DNA of 7,437 bases from Bacteroidia bacterium (GCA_016763665.1 JAESTI010000061.1:1-7437); one strand, 5' to 3'. Shown: positions 1 to 6,600, counted from the first letter of the stretch. The notes: generated by a model from the sequence alone, not told the origin. Numbers and translations: made by a program.

Positions 1-841
1 TAACTAAGTGCCCAGCAAAACCTACCTGCCCTCCTATTTGGCAATCCTCACCAATTTTTGTTGAGCCTGCAATTCCTGTTTGTGCAGCGATAACAGTATG
101 TTTCCCAATTTCAACGTTATGGGCAATTTGAATAAGATTGTCCAACTTAACACCCTTCCTTATTACTGTTGATCCGATAGTAGCTCTATCTATAGTCGTA
201 TTAGCTCCAATTTCAATGTTATCTTCCAAAATCACATTACCCGTTTGAGCTACCTTTTTGAATGCCCCGTTAGTTACCGGTGCAAACCCAAAACCATCGC
301 AACCAATTACAACTGCAGCATGCAAGGTGCAATTGTTACCAACCTCACAGTTTGTATAAACTTTAACTCCGGAAAAAAGTACTGTATTATCACCAATTAC
401 CGCATTATCTCCAACATAACATTGAGGAAATATTTTAACATTTTTACCAATCTTGGCATTTATACCGATATAGCTAAAAGCACCGATATAAATATCTTCT
501 CCTATCTGTGCAGTTTCATCAATAAATGCTTGTTGATCTATACCATTTTTATCTAGTTCATTAGAATTAAAATGGGCCAATAATTTTGATAATGCCTGGT
601 AGGCATCTTTAACACGTATAAGTACGGTATTAATAGGGTTTTCTAACTCAAAATCATCGTTTACAATGACGGCTGATGCCTTTGTTTCATATATATGCTG
701 AATATACTTAGGATTGGCTAAAAAGCTTACTGATCCGCTTTGGGCTTCCTCAATTTTTGATACCTTATTGATCACTGCATTTGGATCTCCCTCTAGCGAT
801 CCCTTAACAAGATCACAAATCTCTTGTACTGTAAGTTTCAT
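1..841 (-). CDS. lpxD: UDP-3-O-acylglucosamine N-acyltransferase LpxD (C-terminus cut by window edge)
   Basis: LpxD catalyses the third step of lipid A synthesis in the cytoplasm: it transfers a 3-hydroxyacyl chain from acyl-ACP to the 2-amino group of UDP-3-O-acylglucosamine. Translating the minus strand from the ATG at 841 gives 280 uninterrupted codons that run off the left edge. The N-terminal uridine-binding domain (about residues 1-100) begins MKLTVQEICDLVKG and contains SVSFLANPKY. From about residue 107 there are left-handed beta-helix hexapeptide repeats such as IGEDIYIGAFSYIG. The family signature GCDGFGFAP lies at 180-188, and QIAHNVEIG carries His241, which aligns with the catalytic histidine of E. 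coli LpxD. Family members are usually about 340-350 residues, so roughly 60 C-terminal residues are missing. The gene is divergent from porX. LpxA has similar hexapeptide repeats but lacks this N-terminal domain and signature. Confidence 0.96.
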   Translation of the reverse strand, partial: MKLTVQEICDLVKGSLEGDPNAVINKVSKIEEAQSGSVSFLANPKYIQHIYETKASAVIVNDDFELENPINTVLIRVKDAYQALSKLLAHFNSNELDKNGIDQQAFIDETAQIGEDIYIGAFSYIGINAKIGKNVKIFPQCYVGDNAVIGDNTVLFSGVKVYTNCEVGNNCTLHAAVVIGCDGFGFAPVTNGAFKKVAQTGNVILEDNIEIGANTTIDRATIGSTVIRKGVKLDNLIQIAHNVEIGKHTVIAAQTGIAGSTKIGEDCQIGGQVGFAGHLV

Positions 842-847
842 AGTCGG

Positions 848-855
848 CAAAATTA
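848..855 (-). promoter_or_regulatory. Possible lpxD -7 box, very close to the start codon
   Basis: Read on the minus strand this is TAATTTTG, an exact match to the Bacteroidota -7 consensus TAnnTTTG, ending six bases before the lpxD ATG. If used, the transcript would be leaderless or nearly so. No TTG or TTTG element is present at the expected -33 distance, and the A/T-rich background makes chance matches likely. Confidence 0.25.
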
Positions 856-917
856 CGAATTATTTGTAACATTTTCTTAATAAAAATCACCCATCCATAC
901 CAACTATTTTACATATT

Positions 918-925
918 CAAAACTA
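918..925 (-). promoter_or_regulatory. Possible lpxD -7 box with a longer leader
   Basis: The minus strand reads TAGTTTTG, an exact TAnnTTTG match that would give lpxD a leader of about 70 nt. The -33 position shows no clear TTTG. It competes with the box at 848-855; the sequence alone does not decide between them. Confidence 0.3.
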
Positions 926-968
926 ATACGATTAAATGTGACATTTAGTATCTATTAGAATTTTTTAA

Positions 969-983
969 AGCATGTAACATGCT
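969..983. repeat. Inverted repeat AGCATG-TAA-CATGCT
   Basis: A perfect 6-bp inverted repeat with a 3-nt spacer lies near the middle of the divergent region, upstream of both genes. It stands out because it is one of the few G/C-containing segments in this A/T-rich stretch. The shape fits a dimeric regulator site or a small cruciform. It is not followed by a T-tract in a position that would terminate either gene. Confidence 0.4.
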
Positions 984-1045
984 GTATATCAATATATTAT
1001 AATTATATTATTTAAACCTACTTATTCTTAATACAATTAATAGCT

Positions 1046-1053
1046 TAAATTTG
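1046..1053 (+). promoter_or_regulatory. Probable porX promoter -7 box
   Basis: TAAATTTG matches the Bacteroidota -7 consensus TAnnTTTG exactly and would place transcription start near 1058-1061, giving a leader of about 54 nt before the porX ATG at 1114. The -33 region (about 1022-1027) has no good TTG/TTTG, so this half is weak. A long A/T tract lies just upstream. Confidence 0.45.
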
Positions 1054-1057
1054 TGTC

Positions 1058-1071
1058 TTTCATATATGAAA
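1058..1071. repeat. 14-bp perfect palindrome at the predicted porX start site
   Basis: TTTCATATATGAAA is self-complementary over all 14 bases. It begins five bases after the predicted -7 box, so it would overlap transcription position +1. A regulator bound there could block RNA polymerase. A further TTCAT half-site follows at 1074-1078. It could also be chance in A/T-rich DNA. Confidence 0.4.
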
Positions 1072-1113
1072 ACTTCATAACAAACCGTTAAACATAGAAT
1101 TAATTTTACAAGT

Positions 1114-2667
1114 ATGTCAGAAATAAAAATACTATGGGCTGATGATGAAATTGACCTTCTAAAGCCCCACATTAATTTTCTAAATGGCAAAGGTTATGAA
1201 GTAATAACCGCAACTAATGGAACTGATGCGATACAGTTGTGTAAGGAAGAGCGGTTTGATCTTATCTTTTTAGACGAAAATATGCCTGGTTTGACAGGAC
1301 TGGAAACACTGTCGGACATCAAAAGCATGGAACCCAACCTTCCTGTTATTATGATCACCAAAAGTGAAGAAGAACAGATAATGGATGATGCTATTGGTTC
1401 GAAAATTACTGATTACTTAATAAAGCCTGTAAACCCCAACCAAATCTTATTAACAATTAAAAAAGTAGTGGATGATAAACGGCTTCGAAATGAAAAAACT
1501 ACTTTAGACTACCAGCAAGAATTCCGTTCAATTAGTTTATCCTTTAATGAAAAAATGGATTATGAAGAGTGGATTACTCTATACAAAAAGTTGGTCTTCT
1601 GGGAGCTAGAATTGCAGAATTTACCAGAGCCTGATCTCAACTCAATTCTAATGTCACAAAAAGAAGAGGCCAATACAGTTTTCTTTAAATTTATTGAAAG
1701 CAATTATCAGAATTGGCTAAGATATTCTGAGGAGAACAAACCTCTGTTATCTCCTAATTTATTCCGAGAAAAAGTATTTCCACTAATTAATGAAGAAGAG
1801 CCTGTTTTCTTCATTCTTATTGACAACTTACGATTTGATCAATGGAAAGTAATTCAACCAATAGTCTCTCAATATTTTAGGGTTGAAAAAGAGGATCTTT
1901 ATTTCAGTATACTACCAACTACAACTCAATATTCAAGGAACTCTATCTTTTCAGGATTGCTTCCTTCTGAAATTCAAAAAACATATCCTGAGCTTTGGCA
2001 GGACGAAAGTTCAGATGAAGGTAAAAACCTAAATGAGGAGAAATTTCTTGTAGACCAATTAAAAAGAAATGGATTTGATATCAAACACAGCTATACGAAA
2101 ATCACTAAACTTGATAAAGCAAGATCTCTGATCGATAAAATTCCCAACTTAGTGAACAATGACTTGAATGTTATCATTTACAACTTTGTAGATATGCTGT
2201 CGCATGCACGTACTGATATGGAGATCATCAAAGAACTGGCAAGCAATGAAGCTGCTTATAGATCTATAACATTATCATGGTTGGAACACTCTCCTCTTTT
2301 AGAAGCACTAAAGAGAATTTCTGAATATAATGTAAAATTGATCATTACTACGGACCACGGAAGCATCAGAGTATCATCTCCATCAAAAGTAATTGGAGAT
2401 AGAAACACTACTTCTAATTTAAGATATAAGCATGGAAAACAACTGCAATATGATCCCAAAGATGTCTTGTCGATAACCAATCCGAAAAACAGTTATTTAC
2501 CACAAAAACATATCAATTCATCTTATATTTTTGCAAAAGAAGACAAGTTCTTTGTCTATCCAAACAACTATAATCATTTCGTCAAATTCTACAATGACAC
2601 TTTCCAACATGGAGGAATCTCACTCGAGGAAATGTTGATCCCGGTAATTAATCTCACCAACAAGTAA
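1114..2667 (+). CDS. porX: PorX: response regulator with PglZ (alkaline phosphatase superfamily) domain, T9SS control
   Basis: PorX is the cytoplasmic response regulator that, with sensor kinase PorY and ECF sigma factor SigP, controls type IX secretion genes in Porphyromonas gingivalis. The 517 residues match the family's usual length. Residues 1-120 are a receiver domain with acidic pair Asp10/Asp11, phosphoacceptor Asp54 (LIFLDENMPG), Thr82 and Lys104 (DYLIKPVN). A helical linker covers about 125-225. A PglZ domain follows, with all expected metal and catalytic positions: Asp237 (LIDNLRFDQW), the Thr269-271 cluster with nucleophile candidate Thr271 (PTTTQYSRN), Asp360 and His364 (VDMLSHAR), Asp414/His415 (TTDHGS) and His499 (FQHGG). 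PorX of P. gingivalis is reported to cleave oligonucleotides through this domain; that activity is inferred here. The ATG is the only sensible start before the receiver domain. There is no DNA-binding helix-turn-helix. tsaE begins 12 bp downstream, so the two are probably co-transcribed. Confidence 0.93.
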   Translation: MSEIKILWADDEIDLLKPHINFLNGKGYEVITATNGTDAIQLCKEERFDLIFLDENMPGLTGLETLSDIKSMEPNLPVIMITKSEEEQIMDDAIGSKITDYLIKPVNPNQILLTIKKVVDDKRLRNEKTTLDYQQEFRSISLSFNEKMDYEEWITLYKKLVFWELELQNLPEPDLNSILMSQKEEANTVFFKFIESNYQNWLRYSEENKPLLSPNLFREKVFPLINEEEPVFFILIDNLRFDQWKVIQPIVSQYFRVEKEDLYFSILPTTTQYSRNSIFSGLLPSEIQKTYPELWQDESSDEGKNLNEEKFLVDQLKRNGFDIKHSYTKITKLDKARSLIDKIPNLVNNDLNVIIYNFVDMLSHARTDMEIIKELASNEAAYRSITLSWLEHSPLLEALKRISEYNVKLIITTDHGSIRVSSPSKVIGDRNTTSNLRYKHGKQLQYDPKDVLSITNPKNSYLPQKHINSSYIFAKEDKFFVYPNNYNHFVKFYNDTFQHGGISLEEMLIPVINLTNK

Positions 2668-2679
2668 TTCATTTTTTAT

Positions 2680-3099
2680 ATGCCTGAACCCATCATTTGT
2701 AAGGATGTTTCGGCATTGGAAAATGCTGCTCAGTACTTATTAAAGCGATATTCAGACCAACGGATATTCCTATTTTATGGTGAAATGGGCGTTGGGAAAA
2801 CCACTTTTATTAAAGCAATTTGCAAATCACTTGGTAGTAATGACAATGCTAGCAGCCCTACTTTTTCTATTGTCAACGAATATAAAATAGATGAAACTCA
2901 AGCATCTATTTACCACATGGATTTTTTCCGTATTGATAAAGAAACCGAAGCAATTGACATTGGACTTGATGAATACTTGTACAGTGGTTGTTATTGTTTC
3001 ATTGAGTGGCCAGAAAAGATAGTTAGCTTACTTCCGCCAGACACTTTAAAGATTGAGATGAAGAATGATAATAATTCCAGGATTATCTTTCATCAATAA
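2680..3099 (+). CDS. tsaE: tRNA threonylcarbamoyladenosine biosynthesis ATPase TsaE
   Basis: TsaE is the P-loop ATPase that works with TsaB and TsaD in the cytoplasm to place N6-threonylcarbamoyl on A37 of ANN-decoding tRNAs. At 139 residues it has family length. Visible motifs are the Walker A loop GEMGVGKTT (34-42), the switch-like SSPTFSIVNEY (58-68), YHMDFFR (78-84) with Asp81, and the characteristic IEWPEK (108-113) with Glu109. It starts 12 bp after the porX stop with no room for a separate promoter, so it is most likely translated from the porX transcript. No Shine-Dalgarno sequence is visible; the upstream bases are T-rich. tsaB and tsaD are not in the window. Confidence 0.95.
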   Translation: MPEPIICKDVSALENAAQYLLKRYSDQRIFLFYGEMGVGKTTFIKAICKSLGSNDNASSPTFSIVNEYKIDETQASIYHMDFFRIDKETEAIDIGLDEYLYSGCYCFIEWPEKIVSLLPPDTLKIEMKNDNNSRIIFHQ

Positions 3100-3119
3100 A
3101 TTCTCTACTTGAACAAACT

Positions 3120-3146
3120 TTTGGACGGTGTTTCCGTATAAATATG
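3120..3146 (+). promoter_or_regulatory. Weak candidate ald promoter
   Basis: The 87-bp gap between tsaE and ald holds TTTG at 3120-3123 and TAAATATG at 3139-3146, the latter one base off TAnnTTTG. The spacing of 15 nt is shorter than the usual 17-23, so this is doubtful. The gap also has a small hairpin (ACGG at 3125-3128 with CCGT at 3134-3137) with no T-tract, so tsaE read-through into ald is possible. Confidence 0.25.
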
Positions 3147-3186
3147 TTAATCTTAATTTTAACTATTTCTTTAATATCTAAAAAGG

Positions 3187-4413
3187 ATGGCCGAAGACTC
3201 CAAGAAAGGATTTGCAGAATTAGCCAAGCAGGCAAGCCTCATGCCTCAGGAAGCAATGCTTGAGGTTAAAAAAAAGGATAAAAGTCTACATATCGGAATT
3301 CCCAAAGAAACTTCGTTTCAGGAAAATCGTGTAGCTGTTACACCACAAGCTGCTGGGTTGCTAGTCAATAATGGGCATATGGTTACTATCGAATCCAATG
3401 CAGGTAAAAATGCTAATTTTATTGATAGCGATTATAGTGAAAAGGGCGCTCAGATTGCTTATGGCCCCGAAGATGTTTTTAAAGCTGACATAATCATGAA
3501 AGTGGAGCCTCCATCATTAGAGGAAATTAAAATGATGCAGGTGGAACAAACCCTTATTTCAGCACTTCAACTTTCTACTTTAAAAAAGGAACATATAGAA
3601 TCATTACTGGCTAAAAAAATTACCGCTATTGCTTATGAGTATATTAAAGATGAAGATGGTACTTTTCCAGTAATTAGATCTATGAGTGAAATTGCAGGAG
3701 GAACTGCTATTCTTATCGCTGCTGAATACTTAAGTAATGAAAATCAAGGAAAAGGACAGTTATTGGGAGGCATTTCCGGAATTCCTCCAACCGATGTTGT
3801 GATTCTTGGAGCAGGAACAGTTGGAGAATTTGCCACAAGAGCTTCTCTTGGATTGGGAGCAGGAGTAAAAGTTTTTGACACCAATATCTATAAATTAAGA
3901 AGGCTTCAAAATGACATCAACGAAAGGATTTTCACTTCTGTGATGTATCCTATAATTATTGAAAAAGCGCTGAAAACTGCCGATGTTGTTATCGGTGCAA
4001 TTCATGCTGATCTAGGAAGGAGCCCATGCGTAGTTACTGAAGCAATGGTTCAAAATATGAAAGCTGGCTCAGTAATAATTGATGTTAGTGTCGATCAGGG
4101 AGGGTGTTTTGAAACTTCTAAAGTGACCACCCATACAAATCCTGTATTTAAAATGCATGATGTAATCCATTACTGTGTTCCTAATATTGCATCAAGAGTT
4201 TCAAGAACAGCATCCTATGGCTTAAGCAATATTTTTACTCCAATTCTATTGAATATCGGAGAATCAGGTGGAATCAAAAATATGCTATGGGAAAAAGCTG
4301 GTGCAAGACATGGAGTTTATTTATACAAAGGGAACCTTACAAATAAATACATAAGTGAGATTTGCAGTATGCCTTATAAGGAAATTGACTTGTTAATTCC
4401 AGCACACATGTAA
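3187..4413 (+). CDS. ald: Alanine dehydrogenase (AlaDH/PNT family), active-site His replaced by Gln
   Basis: Family members catalyse reversible NAD-dependent deamination of L-alanine to pyruvate and ammonia in the cytoplasm. Of 408 residues, the first 33 or so are an N-terminal extension (AELAKQASLMPQEAMLEV) before the canonical GIPKE; I recall similar extensions in Bacteroidota homologues. Visible are Arg48 (ENRVAVTP), Lys105 (IIMKVEPP), which matches the substrate-binding lysine, the Rossmann loop GAGTVG (208-213), Asp231 ending the second strand and binding the NAD ribose, and Asp303 in DVSVDQGG, which matches the catalytic aspartate. Gln128 (SALQLS) stands where M. tuberculosis Ald has its catalytic His96, so substrate and activity are less certain than the fold. 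DQGGCFETS and HYCVPN favour Ald over transhydrogenase PntA. The ATG is the first start after an in-frame stop; AAAAAGG directly abuts it, too close for a standard ribosome site. The stop lies 2 bp from that of convergent psd. Confidence 0.88.
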   Translation: MAEDSKKGFAELAKQASLMPQEAMLEVKKKDKSLHIGIPKETSFQENRVAVTPQAAGLLVNNGHMVTIESNAGKNANFIDSDYSEKGAQIAYGPEDVFKADIIMKVEPPSLEEIKMMQVEQTLISALQLSTLKKEHIESLLAKKITAIAYEYIKDEDGTFPVIRSMSEIAGGTAILIAAEYLSNENQGKGQLLGGISGIPPTDVVILGAGTVGEFATRASLGLGAGVKVFDTNIYKLRRLQNDINERIFTSVMYPIIIEKALKTADVVIGAIHADLGRSPCVVTEAMVQNMKAGSVIIDVSVDQGGCFETSKVTTHTNPVFKMHDVIHYCVPNIASRVSRTASYGLSNIFTPILLNIGESGGIKNMLWEKAGARHGVYLYKGNLTNKYISEICSMPYKEIDLLIPAHM

Positions 4414-4415
4414 AG

Positions 4416-5078
4416 TTAGTTAGAAAGCTCAGCGATTACTGTTTCCCCTCCCCTTACTTTTTCCTTCAACTCAACATTGATCTTTGTATTTACAGGAAGT
4501 AACAGATCAATCCTGGAACCGAACTTGATAAAACCATAGTCTTCTCCCTGCTGTACAGTGTCAGACTCCTTGACATAACATACGATCCTGCGTGCTAAAA
4601 AACCAGCAATTTGTCTCATTAAAACCTCTAATCCATTTTCAGATTTAATGACAATACTTGTCTTTTCATTTTCTGTAGATGATTTTGGATTAAATGCCAT
4701 AAGATATTTCCCGGGATGATATTTAAAATAAGAAATTATCCCCGATATAGGGTTTCTATTTACATGAACATCAAAAGGGGACATAAAAATGGATAACTGT
4801 AGCCTCTCATCATTGAAATATTCATCTTCTACAACTTTTTCAATTACAACAATTTCACCATCTGCAGGAGCAATTACATCATTAGCGGATGCGTTAGATG
4901 TTCTTTTGGGATTTCTGAAAAAATTAAGAAAAAGGGAAAATAGAAAAACTGAAAAAACGATGGATACGATTTGAGTTACATTTACGCAGGTAACATTGTA
5001 ATACAAAAGAGCATTACTAACAATTAACACCATACCGACAATTATCAAGGTCGACCGCCCTTCTTTATGTAAACGCAT
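4416..5078 (-). CDS. psd: Phosphatidylserine decarboxylase proenzyme (short, prokaryotic type)
   Basis: Psd removes CO2 from phosphatidylserine to make phosphatidylethanolamine at the inner face of the cytoplasmic membrane. The chain self-cleaves to form a pyruvoyl group. With the ATG at 5078 it has 220 residues, typical of the compact form. Two hydrophobic segments lie at about 11-27 and 36-53. APADG with Asp73 and FDVHVNRNP with His105 supply the expected self-cleavage residues. The processing site is Gly187-Ser188 in IKFGSRIDL, leaving an alpha chain of 33 residues whose Ser188 becomes the pyruvoyl group. An in-frame TTG at 5090 would add four residues, but MRLHKEG resembles family N-termini, so the ATG is preferred. 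The gene follows gdhA across an intrinsic terminator and converges on ald. No clear promoter of its own is visible. Confidence 0.94.
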   Translation of the reverse strand: MRLHKEGRSTLIIVGMVLIVSNALLYYNVTCVNVTQIVSIVFSVFLFSLFLNFFRNPKRTSNASANDVIAPADGEIVVIEKVVEDEYFNDERLQLSIFMSPFDVHVNRNPISGIISYFKYHPGKYLMAFNPKSSTENEKTSIVIKSENGLEVLMRQIAGFLARRIVCYVKESDTVQQGEDYGFIKFGSRIDLLLPVNTKINVELKEKVRGGETVIAELSN

Positions 5079-5087
5079 AATTTTAGA

Positions 5088-5133
5088 CAAATAAAAAGAG
5101 TAATCCGAATTAAGCGTACTAACGGATTACTCT
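5088..5133 (-). terminator. Rho-independent terminator after gdhA
   Basis: GAGTAATCCG (5098-5107) and CGGATTACTC (5123-5132) are perfect complements, extended to 11 bp by A5097-T5133, with a 15-nt loop. Read on the minus strand the hairpin is followed by TTTTTATTTG, the T-tract of an intrinsic terminator for gdhA. On the plus strand the following bases are TAATAAAAG, so it works in one direction only. The T-tract ends about 10 nt before the psd ATG, so this element also forms the psd leader region. Confidence 0.8.
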
Positions 5134-5162
5134 AATAAAAGTTTTAGATTGTTATTTAAGAG

Positions 5163-6569
5163 CTATACCAACCCCTGAGCTAACATAGCATCAGCAACTT
5201 TAACAAAACCGGCAATGTTTGCGCCATCTACATAATTCACAAAACCATCTTTTTTACCATACTCAACACATTTATGATGAATTTCGATCATGATATCATG
5301 CAGTTTTTTGTCAACTTCTTCCCTGGTCCAATGTGACTTGGATTGATTTTGAGCCATCTCAAGTCCTGATACTGCAACACCACCTGCATTCGCAGCTTTA
5401 CCTGGACCATATAAAACTCTGGCATTAAGAAAAGTTTGAACCGCTCCAGGAGATGATGGCATGTTTGCTCCTTCAGAAATAGTTTTACAACCATTTTTCA
5501 CTAACTCCTTCGCATTATTTTCTGATATCTCGTTTTGTGTAGCTGACGGGAAAGCTACATCACATGGAACCGACCATGGCTTTTCATCAGCATGATACTC
5601 TACACCATATTTCTCCGCATACTCAGAAATTCTTCCACGCTTATTATTTTTGAGATCCATTATAAACGCAAGTTTTTCATCATCAATACCATCTTTGTCG
5701 TATATAAAACCTCTTGAATCTGAAAGTGTAACCACTTTACCTCCTAATTGCAATACTTTTTGAACCGTGTATTGAGCAACGTTACCGGATCCCGATACAA
5801 CACAAGTTTTTTCACTTAATGAGTCTCCAATTGATTTTAACATTTCTTCAGCAAAATAAACGCTACCATAACCTGTAGCTTCAGGACGTATCAAACTTCC
5901 TCCATAGGAAAGGTCCTTACCAGTCAATACCCCAACAAACACACCTCTTAATCTTTTATATTGTCCAAATAAATATCCAATTTCTCTCCCCCCCGTTCCT
6001 ATATCTCCTGCAGGTATATCTTGGTTATGTCCGATATATTTTTGAAGTTCCGTCATATAACTTTGACAAAACTTCATTATTTCATTATCTGATTTTCCTT
6101 TGGGATCGAAATTAGAACCACCTTTCCCTGCTCCCATTGGAAGGCCGGTAAGACTGTTTTTGAAAATTTGTTCAAATGCAAGAAATTTCAATATGCTCAA
6201 ATTTACTGATGGGTGTAATCTTAAACCACCTTTATAAGCCCCAATGGCGCTGTTCATCTGAACTCTATATCCTCTATTTATATGGTATTCGCATTTATCA
6301 TCCATCCAGGGAACTCGAAAAATAAATACTCTTTCGGGTTCGCACATTCTTTCAAGTATCTTAGCATATAAATACTTAGTATTATCCCTCATAAAAGGCA
6401 CTACGGATAAGGCTACCTCCTCTATGGCTTGAATATATTCTGTTTCTCCCGAATTTCGTTCAATCATTAAACTCATGAATTCTCTAAACTCGGAATCTCC
6501 CTGCAGGGCTTTCTTTGCTGACTTTACCGAAGGGGTTTTAGCAATTCTTTTCTCCATTGTTGTTTCCAT
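5163..6569 (-). CDS. gdhA: Glutamate dehydrogenase, hexameric, probably NADP-dependent
   Basis: GdhA interconverts 2-oxoglutarate plus ammonia and L-glutamate in the cytoplasm. The 468 residues are somewhat longer than E. coli GdhA (447), mostly through the N-terminus. The positions matching the substrate and catalytic lysines of the well-studied Clostridium symbiosum enzyme are Lys113 (YKGGLRLHPS), Lys137 (IFKNSLTG) and Lys149 (PMGAGKGG); Asp189 in PAGDIG is the catalytic acid. The cofactor domain has SGSGNVAQYT with the glycine loop at 260-265, followed by LSDSRGF (282-288). Most relatives read GGGKGGSDF where this protein has GAGKGGSNF. NADP preference is inferred from overall similarity to biosynthetic enzymes, not proven. 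ATG 6569 is used; a second ATG four codons inside (6557) is possible. A seven-C run at about 5988-5994 leaves the frame open. It has its own candidate promoter and terminator, so it appears to be a separate unit set between cdsA and psd. Confidence 0.95.
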   Translation of the reverse strand: METTMEKRIAKTPSVKSAKKALQGDSEFREFMSLMIERNSGETEYIQAIEEVALSVVPFMRDNTKYLYAKILERMCEPERVFIFRVPWMDDKCEYHINRGYRVQMNSAIGAYKGGLRLHPSVNLSILKFLAFEQIFKNSLTGLPMGAGKGGSNFDPKGKSDNEIMKFCQSYMTELQKYIGHNQDIPAGDIGTGGREIGYLFGQYKRLRGVFVGVLTGKDLSYGGSLIRPEATGYGSVYFAEEMLKSIGDSLSEKTCVVSGSGNVAQYTVQKVLQLGGKVVTLSDSRGFIYDKDGIDDEKLAFIMDLKNNKRGRISEYAEKYGVEYHADEKPWSVPCDVAFPSATQNEISENNAKELVKNGCKTISEGANMPSSPGAVQTFLNARVLYGPGKAANAGGVAVSGLEMAQNQSKSHWTREEVDKKLHDIMIEIHHKCVEYGKKDGFVNYVDGANIAGFVKVADAMLAQGLV

Positions 6570-6600
6570 GTCACATTAATTATAATTCATATTCATTTAG

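Larger units (their letters stand above)
842..1113. promoter_or_regulatory. Divergent lpxD/porX intergenic region
   Basis: This 272-bp gene-free stretch separates two genes transcribed away from each other, so it must hold the start signals for both. It is very A/T-rich, with a run of nearly pure A/T at about 991-1015 that includes the palindrome TATAATTATA. It contains TAnnTTTG boxes on both strands and two inverted repeats, listed separately. I found no small open frame with convincing coding character and no RNA gene. Confidence 0.75.

Noticed and set aside
245..556. Plus-strand open frame of 103 codons
   Set aside because: It is antisense to lpxD, which has clear family motifs over the same bases; the frame shows no recognisable domain and is a by-product of the lpxD codons.
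984..1020. A/T-rich tract with TATAATTATA as a replication or attachment site
   Set aside because: No iterons, DnaA-box cluster, integrase or flanking repeats accompany it; a promoter-region A/T tract explains it more simply.
3125..3137. Hairpin ACGG/CCGT as a terminator between tsaE and ald
   Set aside because: The stem has only 4 bp and no T-tract follows it.
3187..4413. Assignment as the PntA subunit of transhydrogenase
   Set aside because: Despite the Gln at the His96 position, the C-terminal DQGGCFETS and HYCVPN segments are Ald-like, the membrane segment of long PntA forms is absent, and no pntB lies beside it.
5079..5090. TTG at 5090 as psd start, adding four residues
   Set aside because: The ATG at 5078 gives an N-terminus resembling other family members, and TTG starts are less common; no ribosome site supports the TTG.
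5988..5994. Run of seven C bases in gdhA as a frameshift site
   Set aside because: The frame continues intact through conserved TGGREIGYLFGQY, so there is no sign of disruption or a sequencing error.
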